A DNA stretch of 64,000 nucleotides from Paenibacillus sp. 1781tsa1 (GTDB lineage: Bacteria; Bacillota; Bacilli; Paenibacillales; Paenibacillaceae). Below are positions 34,401-43,908 of the stretch, one piece after another (position 1 is the first letter of the stretch; every line of letters begins with the position of its first letter). The DNA lies in assembly GCF_024159265.1 (NCBI RefSeq), contig NZ_JAMYWY010000001.1:434001-498000 (forward strand). Direction: 5' to 3'. A program made the translations under genes and the position numbers. The notes under the pieces are model-generated. The model saw only the letters and a list, made by a program, of their open reading frames with translations. It made no database searches and was not told where the DNA came from.

Positions 34401-34802
34401 ATGATGGATCATCAGAGCCATCCCGAGGAACCTTTGCAATCCTCCATGTCCGATTCAACGGATGCTTCGGCTACAGTTCAAGAAGCAGTATCCTGTCATG
34501 CCGAAGGCAGTGATGGGAAGCATGTGCGCAAGAGTCACCATTCGCAGGAGATGAAGAGTAACCTGGTTTCTCGTTTGAACCGTGTGGAAGGTCAGATTCG
34601 CGGGATCAAGGGATTGATCGAGAAGGATACGTACTGTGATGATGTGCTGACTCAGATCGCGGCGGCTCAGTCTGCTCTTAATTCAGTAGGCAAACTTTTG
34701 CTTGAAGGCCATATGAAGAGCTGTATCGTTGAGCGTATTCAGGCTGGTGAACATGAGGTTGTCGATGAACTGCTGGTTACGATGCGGAAGTTAATGAAGT
34801 AA
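34401..34802 (+). CDS. csoR: CsoR-type copper-sensing repressor
   Basis: This 133-residue DUF156 regulator has an acidic, His-containing N-terminal extension (about 1-50) followed by the helical core: LVSRLNRVEGQIRGIKGLIEKDTYCDDVLTQI and GHMKSCIVERI. Cys in TYCDD, His in EGHM and Cys in KSCI form the Cys-His-Cys Cu(I) site. Copper binding releases it from DNA. ATG 34401 follows AAAGGGGTG; the frame before it has no site. It is followed by copZ and copA, with matching operators before csoR and before copA. Confidence 0.93.
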   Translation: MMDHQSHPEEPLQSSMSDSTDASATVQEAVSCHAEGSDGKHVRKSHHSQEMKSNLVSRLNRVEGQIRGIKGLIEKDTYCDDVLTQIAAAQSALNSVGKLLLEGHMKSCIVERIQAGEHEVVDELLVTMRKLMK

Positions 34803-34860
34803 GCAAATGTATTTACCTAATTAAGTTATCATTTTAATATACCCCAAGGAGGAATTTTGA

Positions 34861-35061
34861 ATGTCTAATGTTACGTTGAACGTTACGGGAATGTCTTGCA
34901 ATCACTGTGTGAAGTCGGTTGAAGAGGCTGTGAAGAATGCTGGGGCGAGTGGTCACGTGGATCTGGCAGCGGGAACGGTAGCTGTGGAATATGATGAGCA
35001 GACAGTGAACGTGGATCAGATCAAAGCTGCGATTGAAGATCAGGGATACGATGTAGTCTAA
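34861..35061 (+). CDS. copZ: Copper chaperone CopZ
   Basis: This 66-residue HMA-domain protein has the copper-binding motif GMSCNHC near residue 11 and the ferredoxin-like fold (VTLNVTGMSCNHCVKSVEEAV, ending IKAAIEDQGYDVV). It carries Cu(I) in the cytoplasm to the CopA exporter or to CsoR. AAGGAGG lies eight bases before the start. It follows csoR by about 58 bases and is probably on the same CsoR-controlled transcript. An 11-base inverted repeat follows it. Confidence 0.94.
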   Translation: MSNVTLNVTGMSCNHCVKSVEEAVKNAGASGHVDLAAGTVAVEYDEQTVNVDQIKAAIEDQGYDVV

Positions 35062-35070
35062 CGGTATTAC

Positions 35071-35143
35071 AGGCTTAAACCGAACATGCTCATGGGTAAA
35101 AAGAGGTCAGTGGCTTTTTTTCCTACGAGTCAGGTTTAAGCCT
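35071..35143 (+). terminator. Long-loop inverted repeat between copZ and copA
   Basis: AGGCTTAAACC (35071-35081) pairs exactly with GGTTTAAGCCT (35133-35143), followed by AATTTTC. The loop holds a second weak AAAAAG/CTTTTT hairpin ending in a run of seven T, so transcription from csoR-copZ probably stops here. Confidence 0.6.
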
Positions 35144-35160
35144 AATTTTCTGTCTGATAC

Positions 35161-35177
35161 ATACCCCTTGGGGGTAT
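35161..35177 (+). promoter_or_regulatory. CsoR-type copper operator upstream of copA
   Basis: ATACCCC-TTG-GGGGTAT has arms identical to the csoR operator (7-3-7). It lies about 50 bases before the copA start and probably overlaps its promoter (GGTATAAT at the right edge gives a -10-like TATAAT). Confidence 0.85.
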
Positions 35178-35226
35178 AATTAATTGAAACAATACAATAA
35201 TTTGAATCGACATGAAAGGAGCTGAC

Positions 35227-37767
35227 ATGATGGATAACTCAACGAATAAACCAATGGATAGATCATCCGAACCCACACCAATGCCACCTATGGCAGAAGT
35301 ACCAGGACTGAAGACAACACTGCATATCACGGGCATGACGTGTGCCGCATGTTCGACACGAGTGGAGAAGGGCTTGTCCCGCATGGAAGGTGTGCATCAG
35401 GCTAATGTGAACCTTGCGATTGAACAGGCAACCGTCTCTTATGATCCGAAGACAACCAACGTGAATGCATTGCGGGATAAAGTAGAGGCACTTGGCTACG
35501 GTACGGTGTCCGAATCAGTTGATCTGAACATCACCGGTATGACGTGTGCTGCCTGTTCCGCACGGATTGAAAAAGGTCTTTCCCGACTACCCGGGGTATC
35601 TCAGGCGAATGTGAATCTGGCGCTGGAGACAGGGCATATCGAATATGCCGCGGGCTCATTGAAACCTTCGGATATTACTGCCAAGATCAAGCAGATGGGC
35701 TATGGTGCTGAACTCCAATTGACCCAAGAAGAGACCACATCTGTTCGTGAACGTGAGCTGCAACGCAAAAAGTGGAAATGGATGATATCGGCATTGTTAT
35801 CGATTCCTTTGCTGTGGGCAATGGTTGGGCATTTCTCGTTCACATCCGGAATCTATGTACCCGAGCTGTTCATGAACCCTTGGTTCCAACTGCTGCTGGC
35901 AACACCGGTACAGTTCGTGATTGGGTGGCAGTTCTATATAGGAGCGTACAAAGCACTTCGCAACCGCAGCGCGAATATGGATGTTCTTGTCGCACTGGGT
36001 ACCAGCGCAGCGTTTTTCTATAGTCTGTATCTGACGTTATCCAGTGGGTACTTGCCTTTTGCGTCGGTGGATCATGGTGCAATGGGAACGGGCACAGCCG
36101 CCATGCCTTCGGTAGAACTCTATTATGAGACAAGTGCAATTCTGATTACGTTAATTCTACTGGGAAAATGGTTGGAAGCTGTGGCGAAAGGTCGCTCTTC
36201 ACAGGCGATCAAAAGCCTGATTGAACTGGCTCCACGTGAAGCTCGTGTCATTCGGGACGGACAGGAAGTGTTGGTTCCTGCTGCATATGTTGCGGTGGGC
36301 GAACTGATCCTGGTGAAGCCGGGGGATAGCATTCCGGTGGATGGCATCGTTGAAGAAGGGCAATCCTCAGTAGATGAATCCATGCTAAGTGGAGAGAGCC
36401 TTCCCGTGGATAAAAAACCAGGAGATCCCGTTACAGGTGCTACGTTGAACAAAAACGGGGTATTACGACTTCGTGCGACACGAGTAGGCTCGGACACGGC
36501 TTTGTCCCAGATTATCAAAGTAGTTGAGCAAGCACAGGGCTCCAAAGCGCCGATTCAGCGGATTGCAGATGTTATATCAGGCATATTTGTTCCGATTGTC
36601 GTCGGCATAGCTGCATTGACATTCTTGATTTGGTATCTGTTTGCAAGTCCGGGTGACTTCGCTGGTTCCCTTGAAAAAGCGATTGCCGTGCTCGTCATTG
36701 CCTGTCCATGTGCACTGGGGCTGGCCACGCCGACCTCAATCATGGCTGGATCAGGCCGTGCTGCTGAGTACGGCATTCTGTTCAAAGGCGGCGAACATCT
36801 GGAGTCCGCACAACAGATTCAGAACGTGGTGCTCGACAAAACAGGTACAGTGACTCAAGGTAAACCCGTGCTTACCGATGTTATCACGGCTCCGAATTGG
36901 ACGGAATCCGATCTGCTTGAGCGTGTGGGAGCGGCTGAACAGAGTTCCGAGCATCCGCTGGCAGAGGCGATTGTTGCGGGTATCCGTGCCAAAGGCCTGG
37001 AGCTGACCCCAACAGAGAAGTTCGAGAACATACCGGGATACGGCGTGCGAGCATCATTAAAAGGGCAGGAAATTCTGGTCGGCACACGGCGGTTGCTTGC
37101 GGATGAACAGGTGAATGTCTCTGAGGAAACCGTTCAGCAGATGAACCGTCTGGAAGAGCAGGGACGTACAGCGATGCTGGTAGCGGTGGATGGTCAGTGG
37201 GCAGGGATCGTGGCTGTGGCTGATACCATCAAGGATACTTCTCGTGAAGCCATCGGTCGTCTTCAAGCGATGGGGATCGATGTCATTATGATCACGGGAG
37301 ACAATGAGCGGACTGCTCGCGCTGTAGCAGAACAGGCAGGGATCGGTAAAGTTTTGGCTGAGGTTCTGCCGGAAGGCAAAGCAACGGAAGTGAAGAAACT
37401 TCAGGAGAGTGGCCTGAAAGTTGCGATGGTAGGTGACGGCATTAATGATGCTCCGGCACTTGCTACTGCTGATATTGGGATGGCCATCGGAACAGGAACG
37501 GATGTAGCGATGGAAGCGGCGGATATTACCTTGATGCGTGGTGATCTGAACAGCATTGCAGATGCGATTGAGATGAGCCGGCGCACGATGGGTAACATCA
37601 AACAAAACTTATTCTGGGCACTCGGATACAACGTTATTGGTATTCCCATTGCGGCAGTTGGCTTCCTGGCCCCATGGCTGGCAGGGGCGGCGATGGCGTT
37701 CAGCTCCGTGTCGGTTGTACTGAATTCCCTGCGTTTGCAACGCATGAAGCTGAAGAGGAATGATTGA
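35227..37767 (+). CDS. copA: Copper-exporting P-type ATPase
   Basis: This P1B-type ATPase of about 846 residues has two N-terminal HMA domains, each with GMTCAAC, then eight membrane helices. The ion-binding CPC motif reads [16 protein letters not shown], the phosphorylation site DKTGT, the nucleotide-binding HP motif SSEHPLAEA and the hinge [10 protein letters not shown]. It pumps Cu(I) out of the cytoplasm. AAAGGAG precedes two adjacent ATG codons (35227, 35230). Its own CsoR operator stands just upstream. Confidence 0.95.
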   Translation: MMDNSTNKPMDRSSEPTPMPPMAEVPGLKTTLHITGMTCAACSTRVEKGLSRMEGVHQANVNLAIEQATVSYDPKTTNVNALRDKVEALGYGTVSESVDLNITGMTCAACSARIEKGLSRLPGVSQANVNLALETGHIEYAAGSLKPSDITAKIKQMGYGAELQLTQEETTSVRERELQRKKWKWMISALLSIPLLWAMVGHFSFTSGIYVPELFMNPWFQLLLATPVQFVIGWQFYIGAYKALRNRSANMDVLVALGTSAAFFYSLYLTLSSGYLPFASVDHGAMGTGTAAMPSVELYYETSAILITLILLGKWLEAVAKGRSSQAIKSLIELAPREARVIRDGQEVLVPAAYVAVGELILVKPGDSIPVDGIVEEGQSSVDESMLSGESLPVDKKPGDPVTGATLNKNGVLRLRATRVGSDTALSQIIKVVEQAQGSKAPIQRIADVISGIFVPIVVGIAALTFLIWYLFASPGDFAGSLEKAIAVLVIACPCALGLATPTSIMAGSGRAAEYGILFKGGEHLESAQQIQNVVLDKTGTVTQGKPVLTDVITAPNWTESDLLERVGAAEQSSEHPLAEAIVAGIRAKGLELTPTEKFENIPGYGVRASLKGQEILVGTRRLLADEQVNVSEETVQQMNRLEEQGRTAMLVAVDGQWAGIVAVADTIKDTSREAIGRLQAMGIDVIMITGDNERTARAVAEQAGIGKVLAEVLPEGKATEVKKLQESGLKVAMVGDGINDAPALATADIGMAIGTGTDVAMEAADITLMRGDLNSIADAIEMSRRTMGNIKQNLFWALGYNVIGIPIAAVGFLAPWLAGAAMAFSSVSVVLNSLRLQRMKLKRND

Positions 37768-38017
37768 TTGATCTTTGTTTACAGATATATTCAAAGCCTC
37801 ATTGTATTAAAGTGAGGATAATACATGCGCGGTTCGCTAAAGGCGGGCCGTGTTTTTTGTTGAGAAAAACAGTTTGAATTGTCAGAGAGATGCGACCTGA
37901 ATCGTTGATATGGATGTTCTTTTCTATGGAGAAAAGTTAGCATGATGCTCTTTTATGAAAATGGATTAAATGCATTCATGAATAAAGCTTATATTTTCTG
38001 AATATTTCAAAAATGAG

Positions 38018-38080
38018 TTGACAATATGGTCATATTCACATAAAATTTAAACGATCGTTTGATTCAAACAACTGTTTAAA
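38018..38080 (+). promoter_or_regulatory. Promoter with 35-bp TetR-type operator
   Basis: TTGACA (38018-38023) and TAAAAT (38041-38046) are 17 bases apart. The stretch 38046-38080 is an imperfect palindrome: outer arms TTTAAAC and GTTTAAA, inner arms GTTTGA and TCAAAC around a central T, with the centre at 38063. It covers the expected transcription start. The TetR gene at 39436 is the obvious candidate repressor. Upstream, 37768-38017 holds no gene, only an imperfect GC-rich hairpin followed by TTTTTT near 37856. Confidence 0.75.
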
Positions 38081-38119
38081 TCAAATTAGAACTATTTTGA
38101 GTAATGGAGGACACCTTTT

Positions 38120-39280
38120 ATGTTGCAGGCTTTACGTACATTGTTTAAAAAACCGCCAGTGATTGTAGGGATCGTAACAGCACTTATGTTCCAAGTGATC
38201 TTTAGCGTGATCTGGATGACCGCATATTCTGGAGTAAATGACCGTGCCAAAGAATTGACGGTTGCGATTGTGAACGAGGATGGCGAAATGTCCAAAGGAA
38301 TCGCGGATTCGCTCGCAGGAACACTGCCTTTCCATACCGTATCCAATCTGAGTGCAGCTGAAGCGTTGGATCAGCTGAATCATCACAAAGTACACATGGT
38401 GCTGGATATCCCGGCTGGATTTAACGAATTGCTTCAAACGGCTGGCTCAACTGCCGAGATTAAATACACCATTAATGAAGCGAACCCGGTTACGATCAAA
38501 AGCATGATGCAAGGTGTATCACAAAGTGTGACAAACACGATTAACAAACAAGCTACAGCACAAGGGGTACAAACGGTACTCACCGCTTCGGGTGCACCTG
38601 CTGATCAGGCTGCTGAAGCTGCTACGAACCTGGCTACCCGAGTGGAAGGAACAACAACGTCTATCAACCCGGTTAACGGGATGAATAATCAGATGGTGCC
38701 GATGATGATGGTACTGGCTTCCTATGTAGGTGCCATGATCATGGGGATGAACCTTCAGACAGCCATGGGTATGCTGTCATCTACCTATTCCCGCTTGACT
38801 TTGTTTGGCGCGAGAGTCGTCATTAACGTGGGTTCTGCATTGGTCGTTTCCTTGCTGGGATCATCGCTGATCGTGGCACTGGGAGGACAGATTGCACAAG
38901 GATTCGTTGCATTCTGGTTGTTCCAGGCACTCTTCCTATGTACGTTCATGTTCTTCTCCCAGTTCTTCCTGATCTGCTTTGGACCGGCAGGAAGTCTGTT
39001 CAACATCATCTCACTGTCCTTGCAGCTGGTATCCTCCGGTGCAATGGTACCGCGTGAATTGCTGAACAGCTTCTATAGCGGCATTGGGCAGTATCTGCCT
39101 GCAACATACGCCGTTCAGGGTATTCTGAGCGTGCAGTTGGGAGGCCCAGGAGTTCAGTCTGCTGCGGGCTCTATCGTGATTGTACTGTTGGTTGCCGTTG
39201 CGTTGTCATTGGTCGTGACGTTGTTGAAAAAACAACGTATGCCAGCTATGGCTCCAAGCCCTGCTCAAGCAAACAACTAA
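38120..39280 (+). CDS. ABC-2 type / YhgE-Pip-like membrane protein
   Basis: This 386-residue protein has one N-terminal helix (about 15-37), an extracytoplasmic domain (40-190; ELTVAIVNEDGEMSKGIADSL, HKVHMVLDIPAGFNELL) and five or six C-terminal helices (195-370). The layout is that of the YhgE/Pip and DUF3533-related permeases, which resemble ABC-2 exporters without their own ATPase. A drug or lipid export role is likely, by family. GGAGGACACC precedes the start. A TetR regulator and a nitroreductase follow on the same strand, and its promoter carries a palindromic operator. Confidence 0.85.
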   Translation: MLQALRTLFKKPPVIVGIVTALMFQVIFSVIWMTAYSGVNDRAKELTVAIVNEDGEMSKGIADSLAGTLPFHTVSNLSAAEALDQLNHHKVHMVLDIPAGFNELLQTAGSTAEIKYTINEANPVTIKSMMQGVSQSVTNTINKQATAQGVQTVLTASGAPADQAAEAATNLATRVEGTTTSINPVNGMNNQMVPMMMVLASYVGAMIMGMNLQTAMGMLSSTYSRLTLFGARVVINVGSALVVSLLGSSLIVALGGQIAQGFVAFWLFQALFLCTFMFFSQFFLICFGPAGSLFNIISLSLQLVSSGAMVPRELLNSFYSGIGQYLPATYAVQGILSVQLGGPGVQSAAGSIVIVLLVAVALSLVVTLLKKQRMPAMAPSPAQANN

Positions 39281-39317
39281 TGCAGCAGATGCATACCATT
39301 GCATCATAGGATAGGAC

Positions 39318-39348
39318 AAGCACCCCGATGATTTTCATCGGGGTGCTT
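39318..39348. terminator. Perfect 14-bp terminator hairpin
   Basis: AAGCACCCCGATGA (39318-39331) pairs exactly with TCATCGGGGTGCTT (39335-39348) around TTT. It separates the permease from the TetR gene. Confidence 0.75.
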
Positions 39349-39435
39349 GGTGTAATATAATAGACAGATGAATCGCTGGCTGCAGCCCTTGAGCTGGAGC
39401 GAATGAGATGAACGGACAAGAGGGAGCGGGACGGA

Positions 39436-40035
39436 ATGACGGAACCGGAGTTGGATATCAAAACGAGGATATTGCTTGCAGCCAAGAAGCTTTTTGCACA
39501 GCAAGGGTATGACGGGACGAGTGTTCGTCAAATATGTGATGAGGCAGGTGCCAATGTGTCGCTGGTGTCTTATCATTTTGGCGGCAAAGAAAAGGTGTTC
39601 GAGGCATTATTTGAACATTTCTTCCCCGATCATATGATGAACTCGCTGGCTGAAGAGTCCATGTCCTCGCCTGTGGAAGGTATCCGACGAATTATTGGTG
39701 AAGTTGTGAAGTTCACGATGACAGATCGGGAGATGAGCGATATTGTGCAGCTTGAAATTACACTGCGTACACATCGCACAGCTACCGTATTTCGTTTTCT
39801 GGACCCCGTCTGGACACGTGTGAGGGAACTGCTGCAAGAAGGAAAAGACCAGGGATTGTTCCAAATCGAGTCTGTATCTTATGCAATGCTCCAGGTTATG
39901 GGTGTGGCTTTGGCGCACAAACGGGCCAAGAATTCACGATTTGGCTTTGATTATCAACATATGAATACAGACGAGCTCGCGGAGCAGACAATTGAGTTCG
40001 TACTTCGAGGATTGGGAGTGAACCGCCATGAATGA
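39436..40035 (+). CDS. TetR/AcrR family regulator
   Basis: This 199-residue regulator has an N-terminal helix-turn-helix (KTRILLAAKKLFAQQGYDGTSVRQICDEAGAN) followed by the recognition stretch VSLVSYHFGGKEKVFEALFEHFF, diagnostic for TetR proteins. The C-terminal ligand-binding part is helical and not specific. GGGAGCGGG lies upstream. Its last eight bases overlap the nitroreductase gene. It probably represses the upstream permease through the 35-bp palindrome at 38046-38080. Confidence 0.92.
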   Translation: MTEPELDIKTRILLAAKKLFAQQGYDGTSVRQICDEAGANVSLVSYHFGGKEKVFEALFEHFFPDHMMNSLAEESMSSPVEGIRRIIGEVVKFTMTDREMSDIVQLEITLRTHRTATVFRFLDPVWTRVRELLQEGKDQGLFQIESVSYAMLQVMGVALAHKRAKNSRFGFDYQHMNTDELAEQTIEFVLRGLGVNRHE

Positions 40036-40771
40036 GACCATTGAGTTGATGATGAAACACCGTTCTGTACGAAAATTTAAGCCAGACCCGGTAAGTGATG
40101 AGCAGCTTGCAGCCATTGTATCGGCAGGGCAGATGGCTTCCTCTTCAAGTAGTGTACAAGCTTATACCGTGATTGCTGTGACTGAATCGCAGCAAAAAGC
40201 CAAGCTGGCTGAACTGGCAGGCAATCAGGCCTACGTCAATGAATGTCCCGTGTTTCTCGTGTGGTGTGCTGACCTTTATCGGCTGAGTGATGCTGCGAAA
40301 CGTCATCTTCCTGAGAAGGAATCGTATGCCGATTCGACCGAGAATTTCATGGTAGCCACGATTGATGCTGCACTGGCTTCCCAGAATGCTGCTCTTGCCG
40401 CCGAGTCCCTTGGATTCGGAATCGTATATATTGGCGGGCTTCGTACCCGGATAGAAGAAGTCGCTGAGCTGTTGGGATTGCCGGAGGGGGTATATCCGGT
40501 GTACGGCATGTGTATTGGTGTTGCAGATCAGGAAACGGGAATTCGGCCACGTCTGCCGCTGGATGCAGTCCTGCATCATAATCGTTATAATGCCGAGCAG
40601 AGCATCAAAGGTGTTGAGCAGTATGATGAGACTACAACCGCGTACATGAAAGAACGGACCAATGGAGAACGAACGACCCCATGGTCCGAACTGATGGCGA
40701 AGCGTCTGACTGAGCCGGCACGTTTGCAGGTGAGACCGTTCCTGGAAGGCAAGGGATTTTTGAAGCGTTAA
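40028..40771 (+). CDS. NADPH-dependent flavin nitroreductase (NfsA/Frp type)
   Basis: This 247-residue FMN enzyme shows the family start RSVRKFKPDPVSDEQLAAIVSAGQMASSSSS, the FMN contact MVATIDAALASQNAALAAESLGFG, the IYIGGLRTR block and late GMCIGVAD. It transfers electrons from NADPH to nitro compounds, quinones or flavins. It overlaps the tetR gene and is therefore translated with it. Its presence beside an exporter suggests a response to redox-active or aromatic toxic compounds, which is an inference. Confidence 0.93.
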   Translation: MNETIELMMKHRSVRKFKPDPVSDEQLAAIVSAGQMASSSSSVQAYTVIAVTESQQKAKLAELAGNQAYVNECPVFLVWCADLYRLSDAAKRHLPEKESYADSTENFMVATIDAALASQNAALAAESLGFGIVYIGGLRTRIEEVAELLGLPEGVYPVYGMCIGVADQETGIRPRLPLDAVLHHNRYNAEQSIKGVEQYDETTTAYMKERTNGERTTPWSELMAKRLTEPARLQVRPFLEGKGFLKR

Positions 40772-40820
40772 GTTGAACGGAAGGTAAAAATTTAGTTCAA
40801 CTGATTTATATAGTAGACTA

Positions 40821-40856
40821 GAAGTCAGTCGGTGGCGAAGCCGACTGGCTTCTTTG
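40821..40856. terminator. Terminator after the nitroreductase gene
   Basis: GAAGTCAGTCGG (40821-40832) pairs with CCGACTGGCTTC (40841-40852) with one mismatch, followed by TTTGTG. It lies between convergent genes. Confidence 0.8.
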
Positions 40857-40905
40857 TGCTGTGCTGGCAGGGCAAGTGAGTGTGCTTGCTGCTACCAGAC
40901 TGTAA

Positions 40906-41712
40906 TCAAGTTAGGCCGTAGAAACGCTTTGTATTCTGATAAAAGAGACGGGCGGCCCGTTCGGTTCCCATGCCGGTGATCTCACTCCATGCCTGAATGA
41001 CTTGTCTGGTCATGGCAGGGTGTGTCATTCGTCCCTGGAACGGCCCTTCGAAGGGCCAAGGTCCGTCGGTCTCGGCCATCACTTGTTCTGATGGATATTG
41101 CCGGGCGAGTTCACGAATCTCTTCTTCATACCGAATATCCGGCGTGAAAGAGATGAAATAACCGTTGTCCGCCATGCGCCTTACGGTTTGGCGAGAACCT
41201 TTGAACCAGTGGAAATGAGCGCGTCGGAACTGATATTGCTCCAGCAGATCACAGACGATATCCGCATCATCGTATACCGCATGAAGGACAAGTGGTTTGT
41301 TATGCTTTTTGGCAAGTTGGATGAAACGTTCAAGCAGCTTGATATACCCGCTCTGATCGAAGCGCTGTCCTGCTTGCTCCGCTTCCAGACGGTTGTAATA
41401 GGGCAAACCAACTTCTCCTATGGCTGTGGCTTGTCCCATATGCTTCTCGATCCATTGGAAGAACAGGTCCATCTCTGCAGCGGATGGCAGTTCCTGTTCC
41501 GGATGAAAACCGAAGGCCGGATATATGGTGCGTGGATGTTGATTTGCAAGCTCCAGATTGGCCTGGGCAGAGGCCAGATTCATGGATACCGCAATGACTG
41601 CTTCGACCTGCTGAGACGGGAAAGAAAGCAGCATCTCGCGTTGTTCTTCAGGGGTATACTGATCGAAGTGAATATGAGCATCAATTAATGGTGCAAAAGC
41701 TTGAGAATGCAC
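40906..41712 (-). CDS. TatD family metal-dependent hydrolase
   Basis: This 268-residue amidohydrolase-fold protein has the metal-binding IDAHIHFDQY at the start, GEVGLPYYNR, the PLVLHAVYDDAD histidine and late MAETDGPWPFEGP, all TatD landmarks. The family has DNase or hydrolase activity in the cytoplasm. I place the start at GTG 41712, since AAGGAGGAATT lies six bases before it; the ATG at 41736 contains that site within its own coding sequence. It stands alone between convergent and co-directional genes. Confidence 0.92.
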   Translation of the reverse strand: MHSQAFAPLIDAHIHFDQYTPEEQREMLLSFPSQQVEAVIAVSMNLASAQANLELANQHPRTIYPAFGFHPEQELPSAAEMDLFFQWIEKHMGQATAIGEVGLPYYNRLEAEQAGQRFDQSGYIKLLERFIQLAKKHNKPLVLHAVYDDADIVCDLLEQYQFRRAHFHWFKGSRQTVRRMADNGYFISFTPDIRYEEEIRELARQYPSEQVMAETDGPWPFEGPFQGRMTHPAMTRQVIQAWSEITGMGTERAARLFYQNTKRFYGLT

Positions 41713-41817
41713 GAGGGAATTCCTCCTTGTGTTCATTTATATTCTAACTATGTTACGCAGGATTTCTTATGACGGATCACCCATAAAAGGAAAATAATAA
41801 CTTAAAAACCCGCGCTA

Positions 41818-42726
41818 TCAAGATAGGCGGGCTTTCTGCTGTTCTTCTCTCATCCACTGTGCAATCTGCCGTTTCCGTTCAAGGAATGCCGATTCCTCCG
41901 TAATTTCTTCCCGTCTGGGGCGATCAAAAGGAACATGTACCTCATGCAGCACCGTTGCAGGCCGGTTGGATAATACATAGACCCGATCCGCAAGCAGCAA
42001 TGCTTCTTCAATATTGTGGGTGATGAACAGCACCGAACGGCGGTTCTGTTCCCAGATATCGAGCAGCCAGCGCTGCATATCACTACGTGTCAGTGCATCC
42101 AGCGCGCTGAAGGGTTCGTCCAGCAGCATCAGCTCCTGCGGACTGAGCAGGGCGCGCAGGAATGCAGCACGCTGCTGCATTCCGCCCGACAACATATGCG
42201 GGTATGCCTGTTCGAATCCCGCAAGACCCACGCTGCTTAACCACTTTCGAGCCTCCGCAAGAGCTTCGGCCCGGGGAGGAGCATCTATAGCAACTTCACC
42301 AGCAAGCAGTACATTGTCTTCAATGGTGCGCCACGGGAAAAGAGCAGGCTGTTGTGGCATATAACTGATCTTACCACGTTGGCCCGTCACATCATGACCG
42401 TTCATGAGTACTTGCCCTTCCTGAGGTTTCAGCAGACCACCGATGATATGGAACAGAGTGCTTTTCCCACAGCCAGAAGGTCCAACGATAGCAACAAACT
42501 CGCCTTGCTCCACAGTCAGGGATAGGCCGTTCAGAACCGGTAGCTTGCTGCGCCGTTCACGGAATGATGCATGAACATTAACAACGTTCAGTGCCGGCGG
42601 AACCGGAGCAGGAGTGGTATTTGTCGGTAGACCAGGATTAGCCGAGTGAAGTTTTTCACCGTGCTTTGGTTCCAATGCGCGTGCTCCCCGTTCAGGCTGG
42701 ACGTGTTCGTCCTGTTGCTGATTCAT
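41818..42726 (-). CDS. ABC transporter ATP-binding protein, thiamine-precursor type
   Basis: This 302-residue ATPase has a non-conserved, Pro/Asn-rich N-terminal extension of about 50 residues before the domain. Walker A is GPSGCGKST, the signature LSGGMQQRAAFLRALL and Walker B LMLLDEPFSALD. It belongs to the nitrate/sulfonate/taurine-type importers and is the last gene of the riboswitch-led operon. It probably energises uptake of a hydroxymethylpyrimidine-type thiamine precursor (ThiZ-like). Confidence 0.9.
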   Translation of the reverse strand: MNQQQDEHVQPERGARALEPKHGEKLHSANPGLPTNTTPAPVPPALNVVNVHASFRERRSKLPVLNGLSLTVEQGEFVAIVGPSGCGKSTLFHIIGGLLKPQEGQVLMNGHDVTGQRGKISYMPQQPALFPWRTIEDNVLLAGEVAIDAPPRAEALAEARKWLSSVGLAGFEQAYPHMLSGGMQQRAAFLRALLSPQELMLLDEPFSALDALTRSDMQRWLLDIWEQNRRSVLFITHNIEEALLLADRVYVLSNRPATVLHEVHVPFDRPRREEITEESAFLERKRQIAQWMREEQQKARLS

Positions 42727-42812
42727 ATGCTCATCACTTCCTAATATACAGATTACATCATATATTTCTTATCTTCCCATCGTCTCTTGATATGAACAGC
42801 TCGACCTTGTCG

Positions 42813-43571
42813 CTACCGCTTCTGTGGCCGCCAGCGCACGAGAAACTTCTCCAGTAGTGCAATGAGAAGGAAGAGCAGTAAGCTGAGCGCGACAATAATC
42901 ATGATCGCCACGAATAAGCGATCTGTTCGATAAGCTGACTTTTGCAGCATCATATAATAACCAATACCCTTGTCTGCACCAATCCATTCGGCGATGATAG
43001 CACCCATCACGCTATAGGTAGCGGCGATTTTGATACCAGAGAACACTGATGGCAGGGCATGGGGTAATTCCAGCTTCCAGAAGATATGGTGACGTTTCGC
43101 ACCAGCCATGCGCATATAGTTCATCATCGCCGCGTCAGTACGGGTCAAGCCGTCCATAGCCGCCACCGCCACGGGGAAAAAGCAGACTAGTATGATGGTA
43201 ATCAGCTTGGGCAACAAGCCGAACCCGAACCAGATTAACAGGAGCGGCGCGAGCGCGATGGTCGGGATATTTTGACTAAGAATAAGTAAAGGATACAGGG
43301 CTGACTTGAGAAAAGGAACTAAATGCAGCACCATTGCAATCAGTAATCCAACCGCTGTGCCGGCCGCGAATCCGATCAGGGTTAACTGAATGGTTGCGGA
43401 GGCATGCATGCCAAGCCGATCAGCCTGGGATGCCGCTTCGCGGGCGATATCGGACGGTGCTGGCAGCATCCATTTCTCGATATGGAACAGGGAGACGGCT
43501 CCCTGCCATATCCCTATAAAGAGAATAACCGCCACAATGGGCGGCCATACATTTTTCCAATAGGCATGCAT
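42813..43571 (-). CDS. ABC transporter permease, thiamine-precursor type
   Basis: This 252-residue permease has six membrane helices and the cytoplasmic loop MNYMRMAGAKRHHIFWKLELPHALPSVFSGIKIAATYSVMGAIIAEWIG, which identifies the SsuC/TauC/ThiX class. It shares its first base with the stop of the preceding thiamine-binding gene (TAATG), showing translational coupling. It probably forms a homodimeric pore for the substrate delivered by the lipoprotein encoded at 44116. Confidence 0.9.
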   Translation of the reverse strand: MHAYWKNVWPPIVAVILFIGIWQGAVSLFHIEKWMLPAPSDIAREAASQADRLGMHASATIQLTLIGFAAGTAVGLLIAMVLHLVPFLKSALYPLLILSQNIPTIALAPLLLIWFGFGLLPKLITIILVCFFPVAVAAMDGLTRTDAAMMNYMRMAGAKRHHIFWKLELPHALPSVFSGIKIAATYSVMGAIIAEWIGADKGIGYYMMLQKSAYRTDRLFVAIMIIVALSLLLFLLIALLEKFLVRWRPQKR

Positions 43572-43861
43572 TAGCGATATTTCTCCGTCAGGGTATCCAT
43601 GCTGAAGCCAGCAGGGCTATGGGCGATCTTGATCTGGGAGATGATGCTTGGGCTGCCAGCCTCGACGAGTACTTCGTGCATTTTGCGGACAACCTCTAGC
43701 AGTTCCTCCAGTTCCCCCTCCATCGTGGTGTCGAGCGCGTTCACCTGATATTTCAATCCAGATTGCTGAATAACTTCAATGGCGCGATCTACATAAGGAT
43801 AAGAGTTCTCGCCATTTGGCGTTTTCGGAATAACCTGAATGCTAAGTAGTGTACTTGCCAT
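43571..43861 (-). CDS. Thiamine-binding protein (MTH1187/YkoF family)
   Basis: This 96-residue ferredoxin-like protein is of the DUF77/MTH1187 family: SIQVIPKTPNGENSYPYVDRAIEVIQQSGLKYQVNALDTTMEGE, then VVRKMHEVLVEAGSPSIISQIKI. Members bind thiamine or its precursors in the cytoplasm and are often under TPP control, as here. It is coupled to the permease gene and follows the binding-lipoprotein gene after a gap of 254 bases occupied by a repeat. Confidence 0.9.
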   Translation of the reverse strand: MASTLLSIQVIPKTPNGENSYPYVDRAIEVIQQSGLKYQVNALDTTMEGELEELLEVVRKMHEVLVEAGSPSIISQIKIAHSPAGFSMDTLTEKYR

Positions 43862-43908
43862 GAGAGATCACGGCTCCTTTCGTGATAAATTGCATGAATT
43901 GAACCAGG

